A DNA stretch of 64,000 nucleotides from Incurvaria masculella (GCA_946894095.1 OX335656.1:7455001-7519000), one strand, 5' to 3'. Positions 42,720 to 54,109 are shown, numbered from the stretch's first letter. Program-made: numbers and translations. Notes: generated from the letters alone by a model not told the origin.

Positions 42720-42890
42720 ACTGAGCCCCGATTGCACGAAGAGACGGCCGAGTTAATAAATGTTCAAACACGTTACTTTTAGTGATCCGCATAGCGTTCC
42801 TTCCATCCTGTCCACACAAAGTGACGTGTTTGATCATACTTTGACGTTGATTTTGATTGTTTGTCCTTTCGTGCACTCGGCCCTAAACCG
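42720..42890. mobile_element. MITE with GGGCCGAGTGCACGA end, copy 1
   Basis: Contains TTGCACGAAGAGACGGCCG, ATACTTTGACGTTGATTTTG and the right end TCGTGCACTCGGCCCTAA. The left end is degenerate. Closely similar to 43267-43461. Confidence 0.65.
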
Positions 42891-43266
42891 GTTTTTGTAT
42901 GGTTAGTCCGTTGCTAATCTCGTGCTTAGTTTTGACAGGTCAGACAAAACTTACAAAAGCAGGTGGTTCATTGGAATATCATCAAATATTATTGTTCAAC
43001 ATTATTATATATTATATATAAATAGCATTGTTATTGTTTCTTTACAATGTAATTTTTAATCTACATTACATTAGTCATCAAATCATCACACAAAAAAGAT
43101 CAATGTATTTTGGGAAGCAATACAAAAACATATTGATCTTTTTTAGGCACGAATGATGTGTGAAAACACTACAAAATAAAATCTGCCCAATCATAATTCA
43201 CTTCAAACAACTCTAAAATAGGGCGCCATCTGAAGTTTTTCATAATCTAAACTGAATGTAGAGTAA

Positions 43267-43461
43267 GGGCCGAGTGCACGAAAGGACAAAAAGGGCTTAG
43301 CCCCGGTTGCACGAAGAGACGGCCGTGTTAATCAATGTTCAAACACGTCACTTTTATTGATCCGCATAGAGTTCCTTCCATACTGTCCCCACAAAGTGAC
43401 GTGTTCGATCATACTTTGACGTTGATTTTGATTTTTTGTTCTTTCGTGCACTCGGCCCTAA
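43267..43461. mobile_element. MITE with GGGCCGAGTGCACGA inverted repeats, copy 2
   Basis: AGGGCCGAGTGCACGAAAGG at the left is matched by the complement CTTTCGTGCACTCGGCCCTA at the right. The interior matches 42720-42890. No coding capacity. Confidence 0.75.
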
Positions 43462-43907
43462 GTCTAAATTATGCATACCGACAATCTTTACCACAGATAT
43501 TCCGTGATTTTTACCATAGCCCGTAAGCATCAGAAAATTACGCTCCCCATACAAATGTAGTTTACTAATCATTTGGAAACCACTGTTCCAATTTGCTTGA
43601 TATTTGGAACTTAATATCAGTCAACAAATATCTATGTCTGCACGTGTTTGTTTTTTCGAAAAATGTATCCTGGCTCACAAAACAGAGAAAAGAAAATTTG
43701 TATGAAGATTTTCTTTTGCCTGTTATTTGACTTGCTTTAGATTTTTCAGCAAAACAAAAACGTGCAGACACAGATATTTATTGTAGGAAATTAGATACCA
43801 ACTTACCAAATATCGAAGACATCTGAACAGTGTTTTTCAAATGATGAGTAAACTACGTTTGTATGGGGAACATAGCTTACGGGCCATTCTTAATTAATAT
43901 ATTTTTA

Positions 43908-44500
43908 CTAGCTGCGGTACCCGGCTCCGCTCGTGATGTATTGATTTCGGTCTGAATTATTTCCTGAATAAAAAGAAACTACGAAAAGTCGCTGAGTTTC
44001 GGTTTATATACCATCGGATATCGAAATTTCTAGTACCAGAACACTCTAGAACATTCAAATAGTTTGTTCTTTTGCACTTGTCAAAATCACTTCAATTCAT
44101 TTGACCACTCCGATTAACCTTCTCTCGACTGTAAATACGATTTAACTGACGAAAAGTCGCTGAGTTTCGGTTTATATACCATCGGATATCGAAATTTCTA
44201 GTACCAGAACACTCTAGAACATTCAGATGTAGATCACTTCGATCTGGATCTTCTAGACCGATTACAGGAGTTTTACACATTTTAGAAATTTCTAGATCAT
44301 TCCGGAAATTTTTAGAACTTTCTAGAACATTCCAGATCGACTACAACAGTTGTACACAATTTGGAGCTATCTAGATTATTCCAGAAAGTTTTAGAACTTT
44401 CTAGATCATTCCAGATCGACTATAACAGTTGCACACAATTAAGTGTTTTTTTATATCATTTCCGGAAGTTCTCATAAGTTAGAAAAGGGCAGATAACTAT
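43908..44500 (-). mobile_element. Helitron-like element, minus strand, with internal repeats
   Basis: The reverse complement ends GCGGAGCCGGGTACCGCAG then CTAG and T, with a GCGG...CCGC stem: a Helitron 3' terminus. Internally a block starting CGAAAAGTCGCTGAGTTTCG occurs twice (43982 and 44150), followed by shorter repeats rich in TTCTAGA. The 5' limit is not visible. Confidence 0.6.
44015..44470. promoter_or_regulatory. array of heat-shock-element-like GAAnnTTC motifs
   Basis: Perfect or near-perfect heat-shock elements occur repeatedly. GAACTTTCTAGAACATTC (44315-44332) is four alternating pentamers without mismatch. 44285-44307 has five with one mismatch, 44394-44411 has four with one mismatch, and single GAAnnTTC pairs occur at 44022, 44049, 44191 and 44218. 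Heat-shock factor binds such arrays. Whether it does so here is inference. Confidence 0.5.
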
Positions 44501-44665
44501 ATATTTTTCTACATTTTCACCACCCACAATCACCCACTTCCACCCACCGCGACCAAACTCCCTTACTCCCACCGGGAGACCAAGAGGTATTTACCACCCC
44601 AACGGGAAGTTGATTGGAGTTAGTGGAGATAGAGAAAATCCTGTCTTTACGTACGCACATTAGCA

Positions 44666-44666
<1 letters not shown>

Positions 44667-44693
<27 letters not shown>
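44667..44693. repeat. (TA)n microsatellite
   Basis: About 13 TA units directly before the LINE endonuclease remnant. A short TA run also follows the remnant near 45247-45260, suggesting insertion into a TA repeat. Confidence 0.85.
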
Positions 44694-44701
<8 letters not shown>

Positions 44702-45250
44702 AAAATGAGTCGAGTAAAATTATCTGGGAACTTCCAGTAACCACCGATTTCGCGATACCCAACAATAGACCAGATTTGATATACATCAATAAATCAAAAA
44801 ATAAAACCTACCTGATCGATGTAACAGTACCTTCGGACTACAACATTATGAAAAAAGAAGCAGAAAAATTATCGAAATACCATGCACTTAAAATAGAAGT
44901 GGAAAGGCTATGGAACACATCTTGCAAAATTATCCCAGTTGTTATTGGCACAACTGGCATAATAAGTAAAACTGCACAAAATTATATCGACACTTTAGAG
45001 GCTGATATAAAGATAGAAATTCTACAAAAACAGGCAGCGATACATACTACGAAAATTATGGCAAAATTTATGAGCGGATATTTAGAAGAAATTAACCAAA
45101 TTGAAGTAAATAATCAAGAATAATGCAGAACTTCAAAAATAACATATTTGACGCTTATTCCTTTTCCTGGGAGGAACCTGGGCGGGAATAAGTCGGACTT
45201 CCGGCACGACGATGCCGGAGACTCCAACAGACTGGATGAAGAAATTTATA
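44694..45250 (+). pseudogene. 3' end of an R4/Dong-like LINE with restriction-like endonuclease
   Basis: 44700-45123 encodes a C-terminal domain containing RPDLIYINKSKNKTYLIDV, TVPSDYNIMKKEAEKLSKY and ERLW. This is the PD...D motif region of the restriction-like endonuclease that follows the reverse transcriptase in R2/R4-type LINEs. Family knowledge: it nicks the target DNA for target-primed reverse transcription. The RT and N-terminus are missing (5' truncation at the TA repeat). The stop at 45121 is followed by a roughly 120-bp 3' UTR with CGGCACGACGATGCCGG. Confidence 0.7.
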
Positions 45251-45351
45251 TATATAGAATATAGATTAGTTATAAATCGAGGTTATCATGTGTCACTTAA
45301 AAGTTATAACACGTCTAACAAGTTTGAGTGAGACTTCGACACAACTTCCTG

Positions 45352-45593
45352 GAGGTCCATTCAGAGCAAGAGTGAGTTCGAGTTCGGGAGTGAGTTAACC
45401 TAAAAATAGCTGGGAAATATATTATTATTTAAATAACGGAACCGTTATTTATACTTCCAACGTATTTACGGGACAAACCAGATTTTTACCTAACTGTAAT
45501 GATGTTCTAGAAGTGTGGAAACAGTAACTATTTAAAAAAGTGAGTTGATATTTAGTGGCGAATTCGAACTCACTCTTACTCTGAATGGACCTC
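45352..45593. mobile_element. MITE with 3-bp target duplication
   Basis: Inverted repeats of about 36 bp begin GAGGTCCATTCAGAGCAAGA on the left, with the complement at 45558-45593. CTG flanks both sides (45349-45351 and 45594-45596), a 3-bp duplication as expected for PIF/Harbinger-type elements. 242 bp, no gene. Confidence 0.75.
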
Positions 45594-47555
45594 CTGTACG
45601 TCTTTGGAGCTTGTGCTGTTCCAAATCGTTGCGCTATTTCGCTTGCAAGCCAGCAAACATGGCGGAAGCGGCCGGGACGAGAGATATGCAGTATTTTGGG
45701 GATGAATACTGACGATCATCCAAATTTTTGAACATCTAAAATCCATTGATACGTGTTTGTGTTAACACGTAAAATGCAGATAAGGCAAATTCATGCATGA
45801 TTATTGGATTTTTATTCCTTTCGGTCGTATGAGCAGCCTGGTGGGATCGCGGGCTGGGGAAAGGTAGCATAAGTAAGAATGTTTTTTAGTTTGTGACTAC
45901 AAACATAGAGCCAAGGTATTCGCAACAATTGTTAAAGAAATAAAATATATAGTTAATTAATTTTGTTTTAATATTTTAATAAGGCAATAAAAGTGAACCT
46001 AAACTTAAAGGTAGACAAATTCATGTTAAAGTCATAGACCTAGCATGCGCGCGCAGCCAAAATCTGTCACCTCGTAATCAGATAAATAAAATTCAGTAGC
46101 TGCGAAGCACAGCTTACCTTTTTTTTTTATATTAGGGTGAGGCCGCCAATTTTTGCTGATTTCACCATTTTTTTTCTCCGCGGACAGTATTTTAAAAAGT
46201 ATTGTAGTTATCTAATTTTCGATAACGGCGTAACAAAAGGGCTCAAGGAGACATTACAATTATTTCAGTTCAAATAGTAAACTAAAAATATATTTCAAAT
46301 GAAACTTGAAAAAATGTTGAAAAATGACAAAAAAAATCCTATCCGCCGAGGTAGAGGTGCACTTTAACTGTCGCTGTAGCAATAAGTATGACAGTTTTTT
46401 AGACACGGAAGATATGTAATGAATGCTCATATGAATGGCTAATAATCATTTTAATTTCTTGACGATTCATTACATACTTTCTTTGAAAACTTTTCCAAAT
46501 CGGTTACGTCGTAAAAATTGTAATTCTACGCCACTTTGTCAACGTCACCATTATTCTCCATGTCTACTAAAGGTTGAGAGTCAGGGAGGTTAAAATCGGG
46601 AGGTGGCAACACTGAATTTTTAAAATCTATGAACAGCGGAATGACAGCCGCCATTTTTTTGGCAGTTGACATGTGTCACGCAGACTCGGCGGGTGTACAC
46701 AGTTTTTTCAGAGGAAGATTTGTGTGCATAGAAATGTAAGTACAGCTGTTTTACTAAAAACTATCGGTGCATCAAGTGAGTAGAACTTAAAGCCATGTTT
46801 GGAGCTTTAATTTAACTCAAATTATGCCTTATTTACAGAGATTTGTTTGGTTTTCTCAACGCGACCATAGCGTAGAAGTAACATTTTTGGTACTTCAACG
46901 CCACCGGTAGCGTCAATATGCGCCACCTCCTCTACGCCACCAAATAAAGGTGAGTATATACGTTCTGTTATAATAATTAAGAATAAAATGTACAAATATA
47001 AGGTAATTTTTTATAAGGTGTAACAAATTGAATGGTAGATTAAGTTCTATATCCGAAATCACTTTTACCGAACAGTTTTGTCAAAAACATTTTTATGTAA
47101 AATTTCAATCTTTAGGGTTCCGTACCCAAAGGGTGCCAACGGAACAAGGGCCATTTTGATCGCGCCATCAGTATCAGTCAGGAGTCGCATGGGATCCATA
47201 CATTTTACGTTAAATTGTTATTATGGTCGTGTCCTCTGACTCAAATATATGAAACTTCAAGCCGATTCGCTGCTCCCACGCTATTCTAATCGACTGCCGA
47301 GCGATGTAGCTATTGAGTAGCATCACCGATGAGTGAAGCCAATCGCCTCGAAGTTTGATAGATGTGAGGATGAGCACGAGACCATAATACTAACTAAACG
47401 TAAAATCGTTAGACACCTACTTGTAGGTGTAACGACGCCACATGTAGCACTTTCCTAAAAAACATTAGGGAAAACCTACACCTGAGCATAATGTAGTTTT
47501 GTCCATTAACCCTTTGTCTTATTACAGGAAATTCATCTATTATTATTTATTACAG

Positions 47556-50500
47556 ATGCCTTTGACCACAGCAGAAAAATCGAGAAGATACAGGGAGCGA
47601 ATTAAAAGTAACCCGGAAAAATATAAAATTTCTAAAGAAAAGAGCAGAGCAAGATCAGCTAAACATTACGATGAAAAAAAGAAGGCATTAGACGAAGATA
47701 AAAAACGTGAGATGAGATTAAAATGGCGCCAAACATATGCTTCAAAGAAGAAATTGCAAAGAGAGGTAGGTAAAATAAGTTTTCATCTCATTATACAGGG
47801 TGTATTTCAATGCTTTGCGTTCCTTTAAGGGGTTGTTATGTAGCCCAAACTAAATAACTTTTATTCTACAACTTTATTTTAGCCAAGTAGCCAATTTCTT
47901 TCTATGTTCAGATTAGTTTGTATGTTTTTTTATAGTTAATTGTACCCATTCTTATTCTTTTAATTTGATATATTTCCTTTACCGAACGCCCCCCCCCCCC
48001 CCCTCTCTTCAGGTTTTTTCACTTCTTTAAACAGTTACACACAGTTGTACAGCTCTTGGTGTAGGGGCTAGAGGACTTGCCTTACCCCCCAGAGGCCTGG
48101 GTTCGAACCACGGTCGTGCACCACTTTCTTTCTCTTTTTGAATTAAGTAAGTGCATTTCGTTACGAATGCGAGCTGTACCATGGTTCGGAACCCATGTAA
48201 ACCTGTAGGGGGACCTACCCTACTAGGTGGTAGGGTTAAGCCCGCGCGGGTTGGTACCACCGCATTGAATGAAACTATGGTTGGGGCGGCAATGAAAAAT
48301 TGTTCGTGTTTTCCATCCAGTTCAATGTTGCCGTGCTTATTAAGGGAATGTTCTGGCATAGCACTAACTGGGCTAATGTCATAACAGTAGTTGTGTGGTA
48401 TTAGCCATCCATGTCAGGTTGCAAATGAATAAAAAAACAAGACCTTATTAATGTATCCTATACAATGTACCTATTCTATACTATGTCCCACGGCAGTGTC
48501 ACTAAAAGTAAAGTAGTTTAAATATTGTACATAGGATTTTTTTCTGAAAGGAGACTTCGTTTTATTTTTCAAAAGAATTTGAACTGAATTCAAATAAATT
48601 TTATACTGATATTCCATTTGTTATCAGGTGCAAGTGCAAGATATCGAGGGTCAACGAAGAAGTGTAACAGAAGAAGCAGATGAATGCAACGAAGTAAATA
48701 AAGCAGATGAGGTGGGTAGGTAGGGTAGGTGCCTATGATATGATCTGCCACGGATTTAATGGAATGTACGTATGGAAAAACTTATTTTTTCGCGATTTCA
48801 GTGTTGGTCTCATAGAAAAAGTTGTCCGCCAAATCCGTGGCAGATATTGTTATAGCACCAGATATAGGAGAAAAGGAGAGAAATCAACTTAAATAATTTT
48901 ATTTTGTTATCAGGAGCGACATGTCAGCACGGAGGCACCGATTTCTACAGGACGAACCAGCAATATAAACTATTCGGAATCGACTCAAAGAGGAAGTAAT
49001 ATTAAAATGAAACAAATACAAAGAAATGTTGTTAATATTTTGCGACGGAACAATGCTAATTTAGAAGAAAAGGTCCTAAATTTAGAAAGGGGATTTCTTT
49101 CTTTAAAGAGGGGAATGCGTGACTTAAAAAGAAAGTTTCAAGAAGCAATAGTAAAACTTAATCAAGTATTCGCAATAGTACAAGAACAAAAAGACACCGA
49201 CAATGTCGCTGTCCTAAGCCAAAACGAAACCCCCTTAAAAAGAAGTGTTAACTTTGTTGAAAATCATCTTGCTGAGGCTAATATAGAAACACCTAAAAAA
49301 GAAGCAATACAACAGAAAATATTTGAATACAACGTTCTCACAGACTCGTTAAAACAAACTTATTCATCCTGTCAAAATCCTGAGAAAAGGGTGTTAAAAG
49401 AGGTAATTGACAATGAGTTTGTGAAGAAATACAAAATTACTACAAATCTAACCCAGAACCTCGGACTTAAAAGTAACATAAGAAAAAAAAAACAAAACTA
49501 AAGAATTGAAAGAAAGGTTAAGAGTTTTTTATGAAAGAGATGATGTGAGCAGAGCAAGCGCGGGGAAAAAAGAATGCCTTACGTATAAAAAATGTAAAAA
49601 ACAGAAGCGATTCTTATTAGACAAACTCAGAAACCTCCATAAGAAATATGTGACAGAAGTTGAAATAATTAGCTTTAGCACATTTAAGAAGCACAGACCA
49701 TTTTATGTGGTGGCTCCTAATTTGAGAAATTTGGAAACATGTGCCTGTCTTAAACATGCAAATATGCAGTTTATAGTCAATGGTCTTAAATTGGCTGGTG
49801 TTTTTGAAAGTAATGATCTCAATCTCATAATTTCAAGTTTTGTTTGTGACCAAACATTCAAGATGTGTATGTATGCCGAGTGCAGTGCTTGTGCAGAAAA
49901 TGTTATGAAAGTTGACGACAAAATTGAGATGGACAAAACAGTGAAATGGTTTGCTTGGACTCTAAAAGGCCATGTTTATACAGAAAAAGGCGTTACTAAA
50001 ACCTCGAAACGCATGGTCAAGATGGAAAGGACTGGAAAAATTCAAGATCTATTGGCCTTATTTCACGCTGAATTAAAAGCTTTTAAGAGACACATTTTTA
50101 ATGTTCGTCACCAATACCAACAATATAAGCTCTGCATAGAAAACTTGGAAAGCAACGAAGCGGTTATTCATATAGATTTCTCAGAAAACTGGATGTGCAA
50201 ATACAACGAAGAGGTGCAAGCTATGCATTTTGGTGCATCCAAGAGACAAGTAACACTGCACACGGGAGTTCTCTACACAAAAAACGAAAAACCGTTCTCA
50301 TTTTGTTCCATTTCAGCTGAAAACTCTCATGGCCCAGAAGCTATTTGGGCGCATCTTAATCCCATTTTAGAGCATATAAGGTCAGCACATCCACACATAA
50401 ACACGCTACATTTTCATTCCGACGGGCCCACTTCGCAATATCGCCAGAAGAAAAACTTTTTTCTCTTATGCCAAAAAATGTGTGAGCTTGGCTTGAACGC

Positions 50501-50996
50501 AACATGGTCATTTTTTGAGGCTTCACACGGAAAAGGCGCGGCAGATGGGATTGGCGGCAGCGTTAAAAGGGCCTTAGATTTTAAGGTTTCTCATGGGCTG
50601 GATATTCCAGACGCACAAAAGGCATATGAAGTTTTGTTAAGTGTAGAATCATCAATCAAGATATTTTTTATACCAACTGATGCCATTCAGCCTATGGATA
50701 ACGATATTGTGAGCAAATTGCTTCCTATCCGTGACACCATGAAAATTCATCAACTAATCACGCATTCCAAATGTTCTCTGAAGCATCGCATTCTATCTTG
50801 TTTCTGCCAAAGTTTGCAAGGAAAATGTGATTGTTATGATCCCGCGTTACACATTTTTGATTTAAATAAAAATTCGGACACAAATAATGAAGCTTATAAT
50901 TTAGATAACTTTTTGCTAGATGAAGCGACGGGAGAATTCATAAAAATAAATACTGTCAATATAAATGAAAATTTGCACACACATAGTCAAACTTAA
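47556..50996 (+). pseudogene. Sola-like DDE transposase gene, three exons, one frameshift
   Basis: Exons 47556-47765 (ATG at 47556), 48628-48711 and 48914-50996 join in phase with GT/AG borders. The N-terminus is very basic (KSRRYRERIKSNPEKYKISK) and a leucine-rich coiled coil follows (NNANLEEKVLNLERGFLSLK). Candidate catalytic residues are Asp in IHIDFSENW (50175), Asp in FHSDGPTSQYR (50421) and Glu in SFFEASHGKGAADGIGG (50517). This DDE-type core would cut and rejoin the transposon ends. At 49483-49492 a run of ten A shifts the frame: one reading stops at 49499, and the rest continues one frame over without other damage (KTKELKERLRVFYERDD). Removing one A would restore about 790 residues. 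This could be recent decay, a sequencing error or slippage. Confidence 0.75.
48035..48440 (+). repeat. SINE, full length, in transposase intron 1
   Basis: The tRNA-like head has a perfect B box (GGTTCGAACC near 48108) and the middle and tail match 61275-61680. A C15 run (47989-48003) precedes it. It lies within the first intron of the transposase, so it did not break the coding sequence. Confidence 0.75.
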
Positions 50997-51008
50997 AATT
51001 TAGACAAT

Positions 51009-51614
51009 ATGAGTGCATTATTAGAGGAAGAAATGTTAGAAAACTACCCAATGAAACGAAAAAACGACCAAATGATTGATCTTCGAAATAATAAACGCTT
51101 GAAAACTGAGAAACAATCGAAAAAAAGATATGATTTAAATGATAGTGAAGAAGATAATGAGTATGATGATTATTCTGTTCATGACACATCGGATGATTCT
51201 GACGATATGGATTTGGCACAAGAAGTTAATGATGATAGTACAGAAGTTGATGATAAGAGTAAAGAAAATAATGATGATGAGCGTAAAGAAGTTAATGATG
51301 AGAATGATTTCAAACACAATGAGGGTATGAAAACGAAAATAAATGAAGGTTCTCATGTTTTAGTAAAGTTTCTCACAAATAAAAGAACAAAACACTATAT
51401 AGGAGAAGTCATAGAAATATACGATAATAGTTATAGAGTGAATTTTTTACGAAATAAAGGCAATGGAAGATTCGCTTTTCCAATTATTGAAGATATATCG
51501 GTCATATACAAAGCCGATATCGGCGAAATACTTCAAAGTCCAATATCAGTAAGGAGAGGAATCAAAACCTTCGACCTAAGACATTTAAAACATTTAAACA
51601 TAAAAATCGAGTAA
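51009..51614 (+). CDS. second gene of the Sola-like transposon (acidic protein)
   Basis: A 201-residue frame starts 12 bp after the transposase stop and is intact. The first half is charged. A basic stretch (about 15-40, KRKNDQMIDLRNNKRLKTEK) is followed by a highly acidic run (about 45-110, DSEEDNEYDDYSVHDTSDD). The second half looks like a small beta-rich domain: HVLVKFLTNKRTKHYIGEVI...YRVNFLR...FPIIEDISVI. That pattern recalls Tudor/SH3-like folds, but I cannot assign a family. The acidic part could mimic DNA or bind histones; that is conjecture. Sharing one element with the transposase suggests a role in transposition or its regulation. Confidence 0.65.
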   Translation: MSALLEEEMLENYPMKRKNDQMIDLRNNKRLKTEKQSKKRYDLNDSEEDNEYDDYSVHDTSDDSDDMDLAQEVNDDSTEVDDKSKENNDDERKEVNDENDFKHNEGMKTKINEGSHVLVKFLTNKRTKHYIGEVIEIYDNSYRVNFLRNKGNGRFAFPIIEDISVIYKADIGEILQSPISVRRGIKTFDLRHLKHLNIKIE

Positions 51615-51639
51615 CACCTACTGTTTTATGTAACGAATA

Positions 51640-51812
51640 CTTAAGGTCGCTGCATAAGTAGCGGGGCGCCGACGACGGGGCAGATGCGGGGCGGGAGCCC
51701 CGCATCTGCCAGGTCGCATATAAACAAGTGGCATACACTTTGTTCCTGACAATATTGCAAAAAAGCCCTTCCTGCGCCCGCCCCGTCGGCGCCCCGTTAC
51801 GTTTGCAGCGAC
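51640..51812. mobile_element. small GC-rich MITE nested in the transposon
   Basis: Inverted ends AAGGTCGCTGCATAAGTAGC (left) and the complement of GTTACGTTTGCAGCGACCTT (right), each followed inward by GGGGCGCCGACG. The middle has a strong hairpin (GATGCGGGGC...GCCCCGCATC). About 173 bp, just behind the second gene. Confidence 0.75.
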
Positions 51813-52692
51813 CTTTATTTGCATTCGTAAAATATCCTGAGAATATTGTTTTATATATCTATAAAAACTTAAAAAGAGTATCTTATACAAGTGTATTCGA
51901 CCGCTTATCCGTTTTTATCCTTATGGTGTTTTTGCTGTGTTATCTAAAATGGTGAAAACCACATTAAAATCTGACCAGTAATTTACTAGATATTCGAATT
52001 TGAACATTATCGAAACAGTACATTTTCCATACATTAAAACATTTTATAATGCTTTAGAGCCATTTTGCCCGATTTAAAATAAAAAACGTCAAAAATGTGT
52101 TCAATATCGAATACAGATTACGTAGTTTACATAAAGGGTTGACGGTCGTTGTTCCATGTATAGTAAAAAAAAATTTAATTCGTTACATGTCTAATGGTAG
52201 TATAACTAGTAGTAAGTACCTACACTTATGATTAATGCAAAGTAAGATTGAAGAAAATATGCCATGTCAAATAAAACTAAGAAGATAATAAATTTTATTT
52301 TATTCACTGAATGGGTTTTCTTAGCCTGCTAATCTTAAAAGTTTTGTCCACACCTACCTTTAGCCGTAACATATATATAAGGTCTTTGCAAATCAACTAA
52401 CAGTAAGCTAAGGGGTATATGTGTATCAGATACCGATTACATTCCTCATATCTGCCGCATTATGCATATTGCACTCGAAATAGTTCATCATCTTCAGCAC
52501 TTTCATAACCCAATCTTGACAGATTTTGTTAATACATAATTATAACAAAAGATTTCATTATCAAAATAATATAGGTATAATATTATATTGAAAATGTAAT
52601 CTAGTGCTATGTAAAAACCAAATGCCATATCATGGTTGGGTTATGAAAGTCAAATCAAATCAAATCGTTTCTTTTCACATTCTTTTCACGGT

Positions 52693-53095
52693 TCATTCAG
52701 TATCTGAAATAGAACAACTTTTGCTAAGAAATTATAAGTACTTATGGTTTTTTTTATTTCAAGAAACTAAGAAAAAAGATTCTTTCCAGTATTCCAAACA
52801 ATATTTGCTAAGAAACCATGCATCGATTTGTAATGGCTTATGAGGAAATAAATGATCAAAGTGCACACGGAACCCTGCAATCTGCCCGCCCGCGGACTCG
52901 GCGTAGGTAAGTTCCTACATGTAAATATGTAGGCAAGTTAGCCGCGAGCCGCCGCCGCCGCCCCGCCCGCCGACCTCGTGCCCCCTTCACGCCGCCGCCC
53001 ATAATAACTTTAATAATTATTTACTTGGAAACCGTAACAAATCGATGCATAGTTTCTTAGCAAAAGTTGTTCTATTTCAGATACTGAATCAGCCC
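52693..53095. repeat. foldback with GC-rich centre
   Basis: TTCAGTATCTGAAATAGAAC (about 52694) and CATGCATCGATTTG (about 52818) recur as complements at 53038-53093. The left arm has an internal insertion. The loop contains (GCC)n-like sequence at 52940-52998. No coding content. Confidence 0.65.
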
Positions 53096-53369
53096 AGGAA
53101 AAAACGTTACCTATTTTAAGGACACCTTTATAATGTTTTAAAATAAATGGCATGTGTATGCCCACCTTAGCAATTATTCGTCACTATTATACGCCACTTA
53201 ACGTCACCGATGCGTAGAAGTATCTACGCTACCAACACAATACTTCTGCGCCATATCAGCAAAAATTGGCGGCCTCACCCATTAACTGACAAATATTGTC
53301 AGATCACAAAATGTTGATGGAGGTTACGAATGACATTTTCCCATGTAAGCTCACTGCAAATAATACTTA

Positions 53370-53530
53370 ATGTGTGTTGATAAGTAAAGCTTACTTCTTC
53401 CGACGTTTCGTCTACCACGTTGCGGACATCATCAGGATCAACGTCAACGTTGACTTCTGACTGGACGAAGAGGTCCTCGAGGTCGCGCCGCGATCCTGAT
53501 GATGTCCGCAACGTGGTGGACGAAACGTGG
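53370..53530. repeat. foldback repeat, long arms
   Basis: ACGTTTCGTCTACCACGTTG at 53403 is answered by CAACGTGGTGGACGAAACGT at 53508. GCGGACATCATCAGGATC and its complement lie inside. Related to 6818-6985. Confidence 0.7.
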
Positions 53531-53534
53531 TGGA

Positions 53535-53815
53535 CGAGTTCAAAGAAGAGAGACCAAGATACCAAAAGTACCAAAGAAGAAACCATAGGAGGAAAGACTA
53601 AAAGTGCTCAAGCTGACAACCTTGGAACAACGTAGAGAAAAGGGCGACTTCATAGAAACATACAAGATTCTCTATGAGCATTACGACTAACTGCAGAACC
53701 TCTTCACTAGAAACACAAATAGTCATCTCCGAGGTCATAGCCTAAAGTCAATGCCACTGTCAGCTTAACAAACCCTAGACAACACTTTATGTCAAATAGA
53801 GCAGTGGCTGCCAGA
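53535..53815 (+). pseudogene. LINE fragment (same family as 3188-4281)
   Basis: Nearly the same DNA as 3825-4100 (GACCAAGATACCAAAAGTAC, GCTCAAGCTGACAACCTTGG, CACAAATAGTCATCTCCG), with small deletions and stops. Only the C-terminal part of the RT frame is covered. Confidence 0.85.
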
Positions 53816-54109
53816 GTGGAACTGCAGAACGTCTAATATGCAGATCGTATAATGTCATATTTTAACAAAAATTTTAAAACCATGCACAACGTATAATCGG
53901 CAGATCGTATAATTTTATACGTAGTGCATGAAGAAGTTTAAAAAACAAAATTACTTATTTCTCCATGCATAACGTATAATAGTCACATTATAATATTATG
54001 ATCTTTATTTAACAAAAAAAGAAAACCATGCATATCATATAATCCAAAAACTTTTCATACGATAAGCTTGTATATACTTTTAAAGCGTATACTCGCACGT
54101 GACGTTTCG

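Larger units (their letters stand above)
46135..53280 (+). mobile_element. complete 7.1-kb DNA transposon, Sola-like
   Basis: Inverted repeats of 26 bp start GGGTGAGGCCGCCAATTTTT at 46135; the complement ends at 53280. ATTA flanks both ends (46131-46134 and 53281-53284), a 4-bp target duplication. Subterminal regions repeat ACGCCAC and GCGTAGAAGTA motifs, likely transposase-binding sites. It carries a spliced transposase gene (47556-50996) and a second acidic gene (51009-51614), both rightward. Sola assignment rests on the DDE motif context and 4-bp duplication and is from memory. Nested inside are a SINE, a 173-bp MITE and a foldback. Confidence 0.85.
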
